This document shows positions 54,502-62,085 of a stretch of DNA of 64,000 nucleotides, piece after piece. Position numbers and translations under genes: made by a program. The DNA comes from Salegentibacter salegens. GTDB lineage: Bacteria; Bacteroidota; Bacteroidia; Flavobacteriales; Flavobacteriaceae. Location: NCBI RefSeq assembly GCF_900142975.1, contig NZ_LT670848.1, positions 1,302,001 to 1,366,000 on the forward strand. The letters run 5' to 3'. Positions within the stretch are counted from its first letter, which is position 1. Each line of letters opens with the position of its first letter. The notes beneath the pieces were generated by a model. The model made no database searches. It saw nothing but the letters and a program-made list of their open reading frames with translations, and was not told the DNA's origin.

Positions 54502-55467
54502 TTATGCCATTTTTGACACAAAATTCTCATCATAAGGTAGTCCTGTTTTTGCAATAGCAAAGGCCTGCTTCAAGAGCTTATTGCATACGGCAATCAAGGC
54601 CAGTTTCTTGCTCTTTCCCTTCGCTATTATTCGCTCGTAAATCTCTTTACAGGCCTTGTTATGTTTACAGGCTGTAAAACTGCACATGAATAGAAGATTC
54701 CGGAGTTTAGAGTTACCTACTTTACTGATCCTGCTTTTACCTCTCACACTTTTCCCTGACTCCCGTATGGTTGGAGTGATCCCGGTATAGCAACACAACT
54801 GCCTAGCATTTTCAAAATTGGAGAAACCATCCGTCAGCACAATCAACATAATAGCTGTTTTATTCCCCATTCCCGGAATACTTTTCAATAATGTGAGTTG
54901 CTGCTGTTGTTCCTCTTTTACTATTTCAGTGAGTCGGTTTTCAAGTACCTGAATCTCTGTCTGAACATTCTTGAGAGCCCGGTTTAGCGAATGATAAACT
55001 GCTTTGGAAGGTTTACCCAGGACTTTCTCTCCATGCAGTTTGTTCTTCAATGCTGTGCTTTGTTTGATGTAGACGTCTATCATTCTCAGTAGCTGGAGAC
55101 ATTCCGCCTGGTTTTTATTCCTGGCAGTATACAAAGGAACTTCATTTACAGTAGCATATTCACAAATTGCTTTGGCGTCAGATTTATCTGTTTTAACCTT
55201 AGACAATTTCATTTGAATAAATCTTTTTACCGACAATGGATTGACTACAGAAACCTGAACATGCTGCTCATAAAGAAACTGAGCTAGCCTGTAATGGTAA
55301 TATCCGGTAGCTTCCATCACAACTAAGCCTTCTGAAGAAAGAGTTTTAAAAAGCGCTTTAAATCCTTTAGGATCATTGGAAAACTGAGAATGTTTTCCGC
55401 TAGAATCTACCACATCAAACACATTTTTGCTGATGTCTACTCCATAAATTTGTTTACTTTTATTCAT
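54502..55467 (-). CDS. IS110-family transposase
   Basis: A 321-residue DEDD transposase. The RuvC-like N-terminal domain has Asp in IYGVDISKNVFDV, Glu in VVMEATGYYHYRLA and the Asp pair in KVKTDKSDAKAICEYA. The C-terminal transposase-20 domain has LLKSIPGMGNKTAIMLI, the catalytic Ser region ESGKSVRGKSRISKVGNSKL and RNLLFMCSFTACKHN. Full length and apparently intact. Confidence 0.95.
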   Translation of the reverse strand: MNKSKQIYGVDISKNVFDVVDSSGKHSQFSNDPKGFKALFKTLSSEGLVVMEATGYYHYRLAQFLYEQHVQVSVVNPLSVKRFIQMKLSKVKTDKSDAKAICEYATVNEVPLYTARNKNQAECLQLLRMIDVYIKQSTALKNKLHGEKVLGKPSKAVYHSLNRALKNVQTEIQVLENRLTEIVKEEQQQQLTLLKSIPGMGNKTAIMLIVLTDGFSNFENARQLCCYTGITPTIRESGKSVRGKSRISKVGNSKLRNLLFMCSFTACKHNKACKEIYERIIAKGKSKKLALIAVCNKLLKQAFAIAKTGLPYDENFVSKMA

Positions 55468-55645
55468 AATAGAACTATTAGGAAAGGACGCCTACTTTGG
55501 TTTCATCGACTTAAAAACGAGATCTAAAGTCTCACAGAACTGAACGAAATAAAAGTAGAAAAGAGAGGGGATTATCAATGTTGACGGAATCTAAAGTTCC
55601 CACGGTTCATATAACCTTACTCCTCTCCTTTGTTCTTTCTGATTA
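55468..55645 (-). ncRNA. Candidate bridge RNA leader of the IS110 element
   Basis: About 180 bp upstream of the transposase without a gene. On the minus strand it begins at a long imperfect stem (CCTCTC near 55631-55638 against GAGAGG near 55563-55570) with a loop, followed by a second structured segment before the ATG. IS110 elements of the IS621 type encode a bridge RNA in this position. The call rests on position, length and the visible stem only. Confidence 0.4.
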
Positions 55646-55676
55646 GAAATAAAATTTAAGAAATTTAAACTTAAGT

Positions 55677-55796
55677 CGGTTCATCGCAAATAACGGGTAG
55701 CATTTCAAAGAAAAAATTAAATTAACCAATAATTAAAATCTAAGCCGATAAGTCCGCGTCCCTTACTCCACCAACTTGTTTAATACGAGACCGTTA
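55677..55796 (+). repeat. Cassette-type intergenic block B
   Basis: 120 bp related to 53523-53644 (see there): GCAAATAACGGG, GCCGATAAGTCCGCGTCCCT, ACTCCAC, AACTTG, GAGACCGTTA. It precedes the small lipoprotein gene at 55825. Confidence 0.7.
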
Positions 55797-55824
55797 CCCA
55801 AAAGCAATAGAAAAAATTGTGACA

Positions 55825-56085
55825 ATGAACAAAATCTACGGAATTCTAATTATCGCAATATTGATAATTGCTTGTAAAGAAAACAATACAGAAAAGCGAT
55901 TAACTTCGAATCAAACCAACTTCAATCAGGACTTAGCAAATGAACTTAGAAGAATTGCTAAAATAGATCAAATTGCTACATACATTCCTCAAGGCGAGTA
56001 CAAAAAATTAACCCAGGAAGAATGGAATGCATTTAAAGACAGGGTTTTTACAAGCCATCAAAAATCTCCTGTAATTTTTTGGTAA
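55825..56085 (+). CDS. Small lipoprotein, probably 3'-truncated
   Basis: An 86-residue protein with lipoprotein signal (MNKIYGILIIAILIIACKEN, Cys at 17). ATG at 55825 rather than GTG at 55819. The last nine codons (QKSPVIFW) lie in sequence that matches the antisense of the aminotransferase 3' end (see 56060-56255), so the original C-terminus has been lost at a recombination junction. No family recognised. Confidence 0.55.
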   Translation: MNKIYGILIIAILIIACKENNTEKRLTSNQTNFNQDLANELRRIAKIDQIATYIPQGEYKKLTQEEWNAFKDRVFTSHQKSPVIFW

Positions 56086-56255
56086 CACTGTCTTTTCAGG
56101 TGGTATAGACTTTTTGTTTTTGTGGGTAATGGAACTTATGGGAATAATTTGCGTGGTGGTGCCGGTAACAAAAATTTCTTCTACTTCTACCAGTTCATGA
56201 CCATGGCTCTCCTTTTCTTTTACTTTTATGTGCAGCTGGGCAAAAGTTAAATCAC
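56060..56255 (-). pseudogene. Broken second copy of an aminotransferase 3' end
   Basis: About 195 bp closely match 56996-57190, the 3' end of the intact class IV aminotransferase gene, in the same orientation. Reading it gives HELVEVEEIFVTGTTTQIIP then ISSITHKNKK, then a frameshift, then KDSVTKKLQEIF. The similarity fades toward 56255. No start or upstream part is present. It is a direct repeat of the intact gene end, 930 bp away, with the YkgJ gene between them. Confidence 0.8.
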
Positions 56256-56419
56256 AAAATTTCCGGTAATACTTTCAAAAATATCCTGATTTTTGGAACC
56301 ATTTTAAAGTATTACATCGATGGCACTATAAGGATGCATGTGAAAAGTTTAAAGGATTTAGGAACTATATCATAGGCTTAAAAGGATTATACTAAAAAAG
56401 TGATAAAAATTCAGAAAAA
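56256..56419. other. Spacer, no gene seen
   Basis: Short AT-rich stretch between the broken aminotransferase end and the YkgJ gene. Small open stretches are present but none has a clear start or family. Confidence 0.35.
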
Positions 56420-56920
56420 ATGAATGATTCATCGAATATTTGTTTGTCTTGTGGGCTTTGTTGTGATGGCACCTTGATTGGTTTTGTAGAGCTCGAGAAA
56501 GAGGAATTGCCGGGAATGAAGGCAGTAATGGATATAGAAAATGAGAATGATAATGGTTTTTTTCTTCAACCTTGCAACAAGTATTGTGATGGTTGTACTA
56601 TTTATTCGGAAAGACCAAAACAATGTGCCAGTTTTGAGTGCAAACTTTTAAAAACTTTCGAGGAAAAAGAATTGAATTTTGATTCGGCTATTGAAATTAT
56701 CAATAAGATTAAACAAAAAAAGATCGCGATAGAGAAAAAGGTGGCGATACTAAAACTTGATTTACGGTCCCAATCATTTTATTTTAAAATGGTGGAATTG
56801 AAAAAGTTATTGCGAAAAAACAAGCCTGAATCATTATTAACACAAGACCATCTAGAATTAATATCGGACCTCGAACAACTCGACCATCTACTATCAAAAA
56901 ATATGGGCGTCACATATTGA
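56420..56920 (+). CDS. YkgJ-family cysteine-cluster protein
   Basis: A 166-residue protein with the zinc/iron-chelating cluster CLSCGLCCDGTLIGFVELEK, then CNKYCDGCTIYSERPKQCASFECKLL, eight to nine cysteines in all, the pattern of the UPF0153/YkgJ family. The C-terminal part is helical and lysine-rich. Function of the family is unknown. It lies between two copies of an aminotransferase 3' end, so it probably came in with that duplication. Confidence 0.85.
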   Translation: MNDSSNICLSCGLCCDGTLIGFVELEKEELPGMKAVMDIENENDNGFFLQPCNKYCDGCTIYSERPKQCASFECKLLKTFEEKELNFDSAIEIINKIKQKKIAIEKKVAILKLDLRSQSFYFKMVELKKLLRKNKPESLLTQDHLELISDLEQLDHLLSKNMGVTY

Positions 56921-56964
56921 AATATGACAATGGTAAATTATATTAATAATTTCATTTTGAAACA

Positions 56965-57834
56965 CTAGGTTAGCTTTTCCCTCGTCCTCTTAATAAAAAT
57001 CTCCTGTAATTTTTTGGTAACACTGTCTTTTCGGGCGGTGTAGACTTTTTTGTTTTTGTGAGTAATGGAACTTATGGGGATTATTTGCGTGGTGGTGCCG
57101 GTGACAAAAATTTCTTCTACCTCCACCAGTTCATCAATATGCACGGCTTTTTCAACCACTTTTATGTTTAAGTCGGTGCAAATATTAATCACTTCTGCCC
57201 GGGTAATTCCAGAGAGGATCTTTTGGCCTTCGGGATGTGTATGCACCACGCCGTATTTTACAAAAAACAGGCTGGAGTGTGAACCTTCGGTAAAATAACC
57301 TTTGCGCACCAGGAGGTTTTCAGCAAAACCGGCAGCAATAGCTTCCTCGTTCGCCATCACATTCGCTAATAGTGCTGTCGACTTAATATCGCAGCGGTGC
57401 CAGCGTTTATCTTCCGTTGCCATTACTTCCCAGGATTTCTTTTCAAATCCCTTCAAAGTCACGGGAAAGGCATACAGCAAGACAGTGGTTTCAATCTTTT
57501 CGGGAACAAAATGGCTCCTGGTCGCCGCTCCCCTACTCACCTGGATATAAACCGCGGCATCGGCTTCATTTAATCCTGCCCGGGAAATGGCTTCCAGCAT
57601 CGTTTCCTGAAGCGCAAAAGGATCAAATTTAATCTGAATCTCATCAAGGCAGTATTTCAGGCGCTTTAAATGTTCTTTTAAAAGAAAAGGCTTCCCCGAG
57701 TAAAAAGGCGTGACTTCATAAATACCATCGCCAAACATAAACGCACGGTCAAAAACCGACACAAAAGCTTCATCGTGTTTTAGCCACTTTCCGTTTAGGT
57801 AAACTTCCGAAGGATACTGTTTTTCAGGTTTCAT
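56965..57834 (-). CDS. Class IV aminotransferase (D-amino-acid transaminase-like)
   Basis: A 289-residue PLP enzyme. It opens VYLNGKWLKHDEAFVSVFDR and FGDGIYEVTPFYSGKPFLLK; the PLP lysine is in RCDIKSTALLANVMANEEA, followed by EGSHSSLFFVKYG and ILSGITRAEVI. KS-ALLANV and the short length favour D-alanine/D-amino-acid transaminase over branched-chain IlvE, but the substrate is not proven. It makes D-Glu/D-Ala from keto acids if so. Its last ~195 bp are duplicated at 56060. Confidence 0.9.
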   Translation of the reverse strand: MKPEKQYPSEVYLNGKWLKHDEAFVSVFDRAFMFGDGIYEVTPFYSGKPFLLKEHLKRLKYCLDEIQIKFDPFALQETMLEAISRAGLNEADAAVYIQVSRGAATRSHFVPEKIETTVLLYAFPVTLKGFEKKSWEVMATEDKRWHRCDIKSTALLANVMANEEAIAAGFAENLLVRKGYFTEGSHSSLFFVKYGVVHTHPEGQKILSGITRAEVINICTDLNIKVVEKAVHIDELVEVEEIFVTGTTTQIIPISSITHKNKKVYTARKDSVTKKLQEIFIKRTREKLT

Positions 57835-57881
57835 AGTAATAAATTTGTATATCCGTAAAAAGTCATACTTTAAAATTTAGA

Positions 57882-57999
57882 CGTCATCCTGTCCCGACGC
57901 TTCGGGATGTTTCAGAGCCTGCTCCGAAATTTATTCGGAGATCTAAGTTGAGTGTATCGTACTGCCCATGTTAGATGCTAAAATAAATTCAGCATGACG
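57882..57999 (-). repeat. Dispersed hairpin repeat, copy 6, inverted
   Basis: CGTCATCCTGTCCCGACGCT, TCGGGATG, CAGAGCCTG, CTCCGAAATTTATTCGGAG, TTAGATGCT and CAGCATGACG. Opposite orientation to 19488-19603, with which it shares the third hairpin. Confidence 0.8.
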
Positions 58000-58032
58000 A
58001 TTTATTCATGATTTTGATCTTATGAGTAAACA

Positions 58033-58127
58033 ACTTCGGAGCAAGCCCACGAAGCATTATTATTGGAAACTATAATTTGATTTCGAGGCATCCCGATGGT
58101 TCGGGAAGCAGCATTTAAATTTCGATT
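58033..58127 (+). repeat. Dispersed intergenic repeat, copy 2 of 2
   Basis: Related to 15075-15172: CTTCGGAGCAAGCCCACGAA, GCATT, TTGATTTCGAGGCATCCCGA, TTCGGGA, GCATTTAAAT. Confidence 0.65.
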
Positions 58128-58128
58128 A

Positions 58129-58410
58129 TTAACCAAAATACTCATGTAATTGATGCATCCATTCTATTTCATAATAACGTACAATGCTAATTATAATTAC
58201 CCCGGCGGCTACATAGATCCAGGAATAAGAATCGCGTTTTAGCATAAAGCCACCAATAATTGCAAAGATCACAAACGGAATCGCAAGTATAAGGTTTGGC
58301 AAAGGCCAGGCATCCTGGAATAACACGGCAATAATCTTCATAGCGCCATAAAATATGCTGTAGAACAAAATGATCTTGCTTATTAGCGCTTTCAAATTCC
58401 GTTGCTTCAT
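58129..58410 (-). CDS. Small membrane protein, three helices
   Basis: A 93-residue protein with three hydrophobic segments (about 8-30, 37-55, 62-80), including LILAIPFVIFAIIGGFMLK and SWIYVAAGVIIISIVRY. Its ATG directly follows the amidase stop (58411) with no gap, so it is translated with it. No family is recognised. Confidence 0.72.
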   Translation of the reverse strand: MKQRNLKALISKIILFYSIFYGAMKIIAVLFQDAWPLPNLILAIPFVIFAIIGGFMLKRDSYSWIYVAAGVIIISIVRYYEIEWMHQLHEYFG

Positions 58411-60030
58411 TTACTCGTAATTTTTTGGTGATTGTCGGCGTTTGGAAGCCTTTTCGAAAGCAAAAGCCCACTGGTAAAGTTTATTTTCCTGCGATGATTT
58501 TGCGAAGAAAGTTAGGCCTTTTGGCGCCCCTTCCTTATTATAACCCATAGGCACGGTAATGCCGGGATAATGTGCCACCGCAGCAAAACCGGCATGATAA
58601 TTATTTATAGATAAAATTCCGTCTAAATTATGTTTCTGCATTGGCGTTTCAAAATACTTTCTCCCTTTTTCGCTCAAGTCACTTTTTATAGAATCGAGGT
58701 TGGTAGAATCACCCGATTCCTGTAAAATTCCTTCAAAAAGGGCCTGGCCATAAGGCATCCTGCTAACCGAATCTTCTATATTGAATTTCACAATATCGTC
58801 TACGGAAGTAAAACCTGTTTCAGCGCCATATTTTTCAAAATATTCCGGTAGATCTTTTTTCATATCCAGGCTTAATAAGCGTAAAAAGTTTTCCAGCTCA
58901 ATTTTTTCGGCTTCAAATTCTACAATTTCGGCTCCTGCATTTTTAAGATCATTAACCGCACGCCTGTACAGCGAATCTTCTTTCATTAATTGCTTAAATG
59001 CGCCAAAACGTTTTCCTTCAAGACTTGTATTTTCGAAATTGAAATCGGTATTTTCTACTTCAACTGAAAGAGCATCTTCCACATCTTTACCGGTCATTGC
59101 CGAATATAAAATCGCATTATCTATCACCGATTTTGTAATTGGCCCGGGAGTATCTAAATAACTGGAAATGGGAACAATCCCACCCCGACTTAAATTTCCC
59201 ATAGTTGGCTTTAAACCAACCACTGAATTTTGGCTGGAAGGTGAAAGAATAGAGCCGGAAGTTTCTGAACCTATCGCAACAGGGGCCAAATTGGCTGCTA
59301 CAGCAACCGCGCTCCCTGAACTGGAACCGCCGGTATCAAAGATCTTTCTTCCGTAAGGATTTAAGGTTTGTCCGCCAACCGCTGAATAACCACTGGGGCA
59401 TTCGCCGCAAAAGAAATAAGCCCATTCGCTTAGATTTGCTTTCCCTAAAATTAACGCACCATTTTCTTTTAATTTCTGAACGATAAAAGCATCTTCGGTT
59501 TGATTGTTTTGCAAAGCAACTGCTCCGGCGGTGGTCGCCATGTTCTGCGTGTTGATATTATCTTTAAGCAAAACCGGAATTCCATTAATTAAATGATTTT
59601 CTTCTGAATTATTTAATTTTTCGTCTTTTTCCCGGGCTTCTTCCAGCAAGTTTGGATTCAGGGAAATAACCGAGTTTAAAGAAAGCTCATTTTCACGGTC
59701 AAATTTTTTAATGCGGTATAGGAAAAACAGGGAAAGTTCTTCGTAAGTAAGATCAGCATTTTTAACTGCTTCCTGGAGCTCAGGAATGTTTTTATCAAAA
59801 ATAAACGGTTTTAATTGGTTGTATTTTTCTTCAGAAAATTCAGCTAAATCGCTTTCAAAAGGAGCCCAAAGAGAATCCTGTGAGATATTTTTAGAATCTA
59901 AAACTTTAAATTCTTCTTCTTTTTCGGTTTGTAATGAGTCCCGGATTTCGCTATTTTCATCTTCGGAATCTTTCTCATTTCCGCAGGAAAATAATGCGGG
60001 CAGTAAAAGAAGGAGTAATAGTTTTTTCAT
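58411..60030 (-). CDS. Amidase-signature hydrolase, lipoprotein
   Basis: A 539-residue enzyme with lipoprotein signal (LLPALFSCGNEKDSED, Cys at 16). The Ser-cisSer-Lys triad is present: Lys in GIPVLLKDNINTQN, GGSSSGSAVAVAANLAPVAI and GSETSGSILSPSSQNSVVGL. Such amidases cleave C-terminal or free amides; the cell-envelope location is inferred from the lipoprotein signal. It is not GatA (which would be cytosolic and with GatB/C). Followed by the coupled membrane protein at 58129. Confidence 0.94.
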   Translation of the reverse strand: MKKLLLLLLLPALFSCGNEKDSEDENSEIRDSLQTEKEEEFKVLDSKNISQDSLWAPFESDLAEFSEEKYNQLKPFIFDKNIPELQEAVKNADLTYEELSLFFLYRIKKFDRENELSLNSVISLNPNLLEEAREKDEKLNNSEENHLINGIPVLLKDNINTQNMATTAGAVALQNNQTEDAFIVQKLKENGALILGKANLSEWAYFFCGECPSGYSAVGGQTLNPYGRKIFDTGGSSSGSAVAVAANLAPVAIGSETSGSILSPSSQNSVVGLKPTMGNLSRGGIVPISSYLDTPGPITKSVIDNAILYSAMTGKDVEDALSVEVENTDFNFENTSLEGKRFGAFKQLMKEDSLYRRAVNDLKNAGAEIVEFEAEKIELENFLRLLSLDMKKDLPEYFEKYGAETGFTSVDDIVKFNIEDSVSRMPYGQALFEGILQESGDSTNLDSIKSDLSEKGRKYFETPMQKHNLDGILSINNYHAGFAAVAHYPGITVPMGYNKEGAPKGLTFFAKSSQENKLYQWAFAFEKASKRRQSPKNYE

Positions 60031-60111
60031 CTATTTATACATTTAAAAAGCTAGAAATTCCACTACTAAATATTAGTCGGTATAGTGCCGATTTTCCAAT
60101 AACAGCCTGGT

Positions 60112-61065
60112 TTATTGTTTAAAGAAAGAATCTACAAATTCATATTTATTGAACACCTGCAAATCTTCAACACCTTCACCTACACCAATATATTTCACTG
60201 GAATTTTAAACTGATCGCTAATCCCAATCACCACGCCTCCTTTTGCGGTACCATCTAGTTTTGTCACGGCAAGTGAAGTCACTTCTGTAGCCGCTGTAAA
60301 CTGTTTTGCCTGCTCGAACGCATTCTGCCCGGTTGAGCCATCTAAAACCAATAAAACCTCGTGAGGAGCATTGGGAATTACCTTTTGCATCACTCGTTTC
60401 ACCTTGGTTAGCTCGTTCATTAAATTCACTTTATTGTGTAATCTCCCTGCGGTATCGATAAGGACTACATCAGCATTTTGTTTTACGGCACTTTGCACGG
60501 TATCAAAAGCTACCGAAGCAGGATCGCTCCCCATTTTTTGACGTACAATAGGGACATCGGTCCTATCGGCCCAAATTTGTAACTGGTCTATGGCTGCCGC
60601 CCTAAAAGTATCGGCTGCGCCCAAAACCACATTTTTTCCCGCACTTTTAAATTGATGAGCGAGTTTCCCGATGGTAGTGGTTTTCCCAACTCCGTTTACG
60701 CCAACCACCATAATTACATAAGGTTTTACATCTGGAATTTGAATGTTTGCGGCTTCGCCGGTTTCGGTTTCAGAAAGAAGTCCGGCAATTTCTTCACGTA
60801 ATATTTTGTTAAGCTCTTCGGTACCCAAATATTTATCCCGGGCTACGCGTTCTTCAATACGTCTAATTACTTTTATAGTAGTTGCCACTCCAAGGTCACT
60901 ACTAATCAATACATCTTCAAGATCATCTAAAACTTCTTCATCTACTTTAGATTTTCCGGCAACCGCCTTACTCATTTTAGACATAAAGGTGGTTGTGGTC
61001 TTTTCCAGACCCTTATCCAGGTTTTCTTTTTTGTCTTTTGAAAATATTTTTTTAAATAAACTCAT
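60112..61065 (-). CDS. ftsY: Signal recognition particle receptor FtsY
   Basis: A 317-residue NG-domain GTPase. N domain about 1-100; G domain with GVNGVGKTTTIGKLAHQ (G1), DTFRAAAIDQL (insertion box), VLIDTAGRLHNK (G3) and SLAVTKLDGTAKGGVVIGI (G4). The acidic A domain of proteobacterial FtsY is absent, as is usual in Bacteroidota. It receives SRP-ribosome complexes at the membrane. Follows DUF4295 across a terminator, in the same direction. Confidence 0.97.
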   Translation of the reverse strand: MSLFKKIFSKDKKENLDKGLEKTTTTFMSKMSKAVAGKSKVDEEVLDDLEDVLISSDLGVATTIKVIRRIEERVARDKYLGTEELNKILREEIAGLLSETETGEAANIQIPDVKPYVIMVVGVNGVGKTTTIGKLAHQFKSAGKNVVLGAADTFRAAAIDQLQIWADRTDVPIVRQKMGSDPASVAFDTVQSAVKQNADVVLIDTAGRLHNKVNLMNELTKVKRVMQKVIPNAPHEVLLVLDGSTGQNAFEQAKQFTAATEVTSLAVTKLDGTAKGGVVIGISDQFKIPVKYIGVGEGVEDLQVFNKYEFVDSFFKQ

Positions 61066-61141
61066 TTTTTGGAAGGTTTAAAAATCAACAAATTTCGAAA
61101 ATAGCTTCCGAAATTTCAGTTGTAAATATACATAAAAACAA

Positions 61142-61172
61142 AAAGCCGTCCAGAGGTTATCCAGACGGCTTT
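61142..61172 (-). terminator. Terminator of the rpmB-rpmG-DUF4295 unit
   Basis: The stem AAAGCCGTC (61142-61150) pairs with GACGGCTTT (61164-61172) and is followed on the minus strand by a T-rich stretch, 28 bp past the DUF4295 stop. Confidence 0.85.
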
Positions 61173-61199
61173 GTAAATGTTTTCAAGAAGTTGGTTGAA

Positions 61200-61352
61200 C
61201 TAGTTTTTCTTCAAAAAATCGTTCACCTCTTCCGGAGTCATAATTTGTTCAACAAAAGTATAGGCGCCAGATTTTGGAGATTTAACCATCTTGATTGCTT
61301 TGGTTAATCTTTTAGCCCCTGTTTGTATCGTTCCTACTGATTTCTTAGCCAT
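61200..61352 (-). CDS. DUF4295-family small protein
   Basis: A 50-residue basic protein, opening MAKKSVGTIQTGAKRLTKAI and ending EEVNDFLKKN. It is a Bacteroidota-typical small protein found after rpmG; its basic composition and position suggest a ribosome-related role, but this is not proven. It starts 7 bp after the rpmG stop. Confidence 0.88.
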   Translation of the reverse strand: MAKKSVGTIQTGAKRLTKAIKMVKSPKSGAYTFVEQIMTPEEVNDFLKKN

Positions 61353-61359
61353 AACTTAA

Positions 61360-61542
61360 TTATTTTATCTCTTTATGAACCGTCATTTTCTTAAGGATTG
61401 GATTAAATTTCTTTATCTCCAACCTATCCGGTGTATTCTTTTTATTCTTGGTAGTAATGTATCTTGAAGTTCCCGGTTTTCCGGTTCCTTTATGCTCTGT
61501 ACACTCTAGTATAACCTGTACCCTGTTGCCTTTCTTTGCCAT
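61360..61542 (-). CDS. rpmG: 50S ribosomal protein L33
   Basis: A 60-residue protein: [55 protein letters not shown]. The zinc Cys pair of the C+ form is reduced to one Cys (C- type). Second gene of the rpmB-rpmG-DUF4295 unit. Confidence 0.97.
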   Translation of the reverse strand: MAKKGNRVQVILECTEHKGTGKPGTSRYITTKNKKNTPDRLEIKKFNPILKKMTVHKEIK

Positions 61543-61567
61543 TGTAATGTGTTTTTATGCTTGAGGA

Positions 61568-61807
61568 TTATTTCTTCAAAAATCCTTTTTCTCTTGCTTC
61601 TTTAATTACAGCAGAGATGCCTTTTTTATTAATATCTTTAAGTGCAGATGTAGATACCTTTAAAGTCACCCATTTATCTTCCTCAGGAATAAAAAAACGT
61701 TTCTTTACCAAATTGGCATTAAATCTACGTTTGGTTTTGTTCATAGCGTGAGAAACATTGTTCCCAACCATCGCTCTTTTACCAGTAAGTTCACAAACTC
61801 TTGACAT
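61568..61807 (-). CDS. rpmB: 50S ribosomal protein L28
   Basis: A 79-residue protein, MSRVCELTGKRAMVGNNVSH..NKTKRRFNANLVKKRFF, then WVTLKVSTSALKDINKKGIS. Standard length. First gene of the unit; a likely promoter is at 61844-61870. Confidence 0.97.
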   Translation of the reverse strand: MSRVCELTGKRAMVGNNVSHAMNKTKRRFNANLVKKRFFIPEEDKWVTLKVSTSALKDINKKGISAVIKEAREKGFLKK

Positions 61808-61843
61808 TGCTCTATTCTTTTCTCGTTATTTCAAAACAGACTG

Positions 61844-61870
61844 CAAATTAACGATTTTTTCACCTAACAA
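61844..61870 (-). promoter_or_regulatory. Probable promoter of rpmB
   Basis: On the minus strand, TTG (61870-61868), a 16-bp spacer and TTAATTTG (61851-61844), one base off the TAnnTTTG consensus spacing. It lies 37 bp before the rpmB ATG. Confidence 0.4.
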
Positions 61871-61922
61871 ACAATATTAATTTAAAAAAATATTCAGGGT
61901 TTCTTAAATTTCCCAGCTGCTT

Positions 61923-62085
61923 CTATTTTTTAGCTAAAAACTCGCTGTTTGCCTTCTGTTGGAAGCTTACCGGATTATTCTCCTGTTTAAAATCGAGCTT
62001 ATCCAAACCTTTAATATATTTAAGCTTCTGAATTTCAAAGCTTCCAAAAGGCAAATTTAAAACTTTTAGATTAAATTTTAAGCGG
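61923..62085 (-). other. Open stretch without ATG after cinA
   Basis: An open frame of about 55 codons begins at the cinA 3' end and ends in TAG at 61923. It reads LPFGSFEIQKLKYIKGLDKL then a Lys/Gln/Asn-rich end. It has no ATG (a TTG is possible) and no recognised family. It may be the remnant of a gene end or chance. Confidence 0.25.

Larger units (their letters stand above)
54502..55645 (-). mobile_element. IS110-family element (ends approximate)
   Basis: One IS110 transposase with about 180 bp of non-coding, structured leader on its 5' side. IS110 elements have no clear terminal repeats, so I give the transposase stop and the end of the leader hairpin. Insertion lies between the orphan gene at 53687 and block B. 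Confidence 0.7.
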
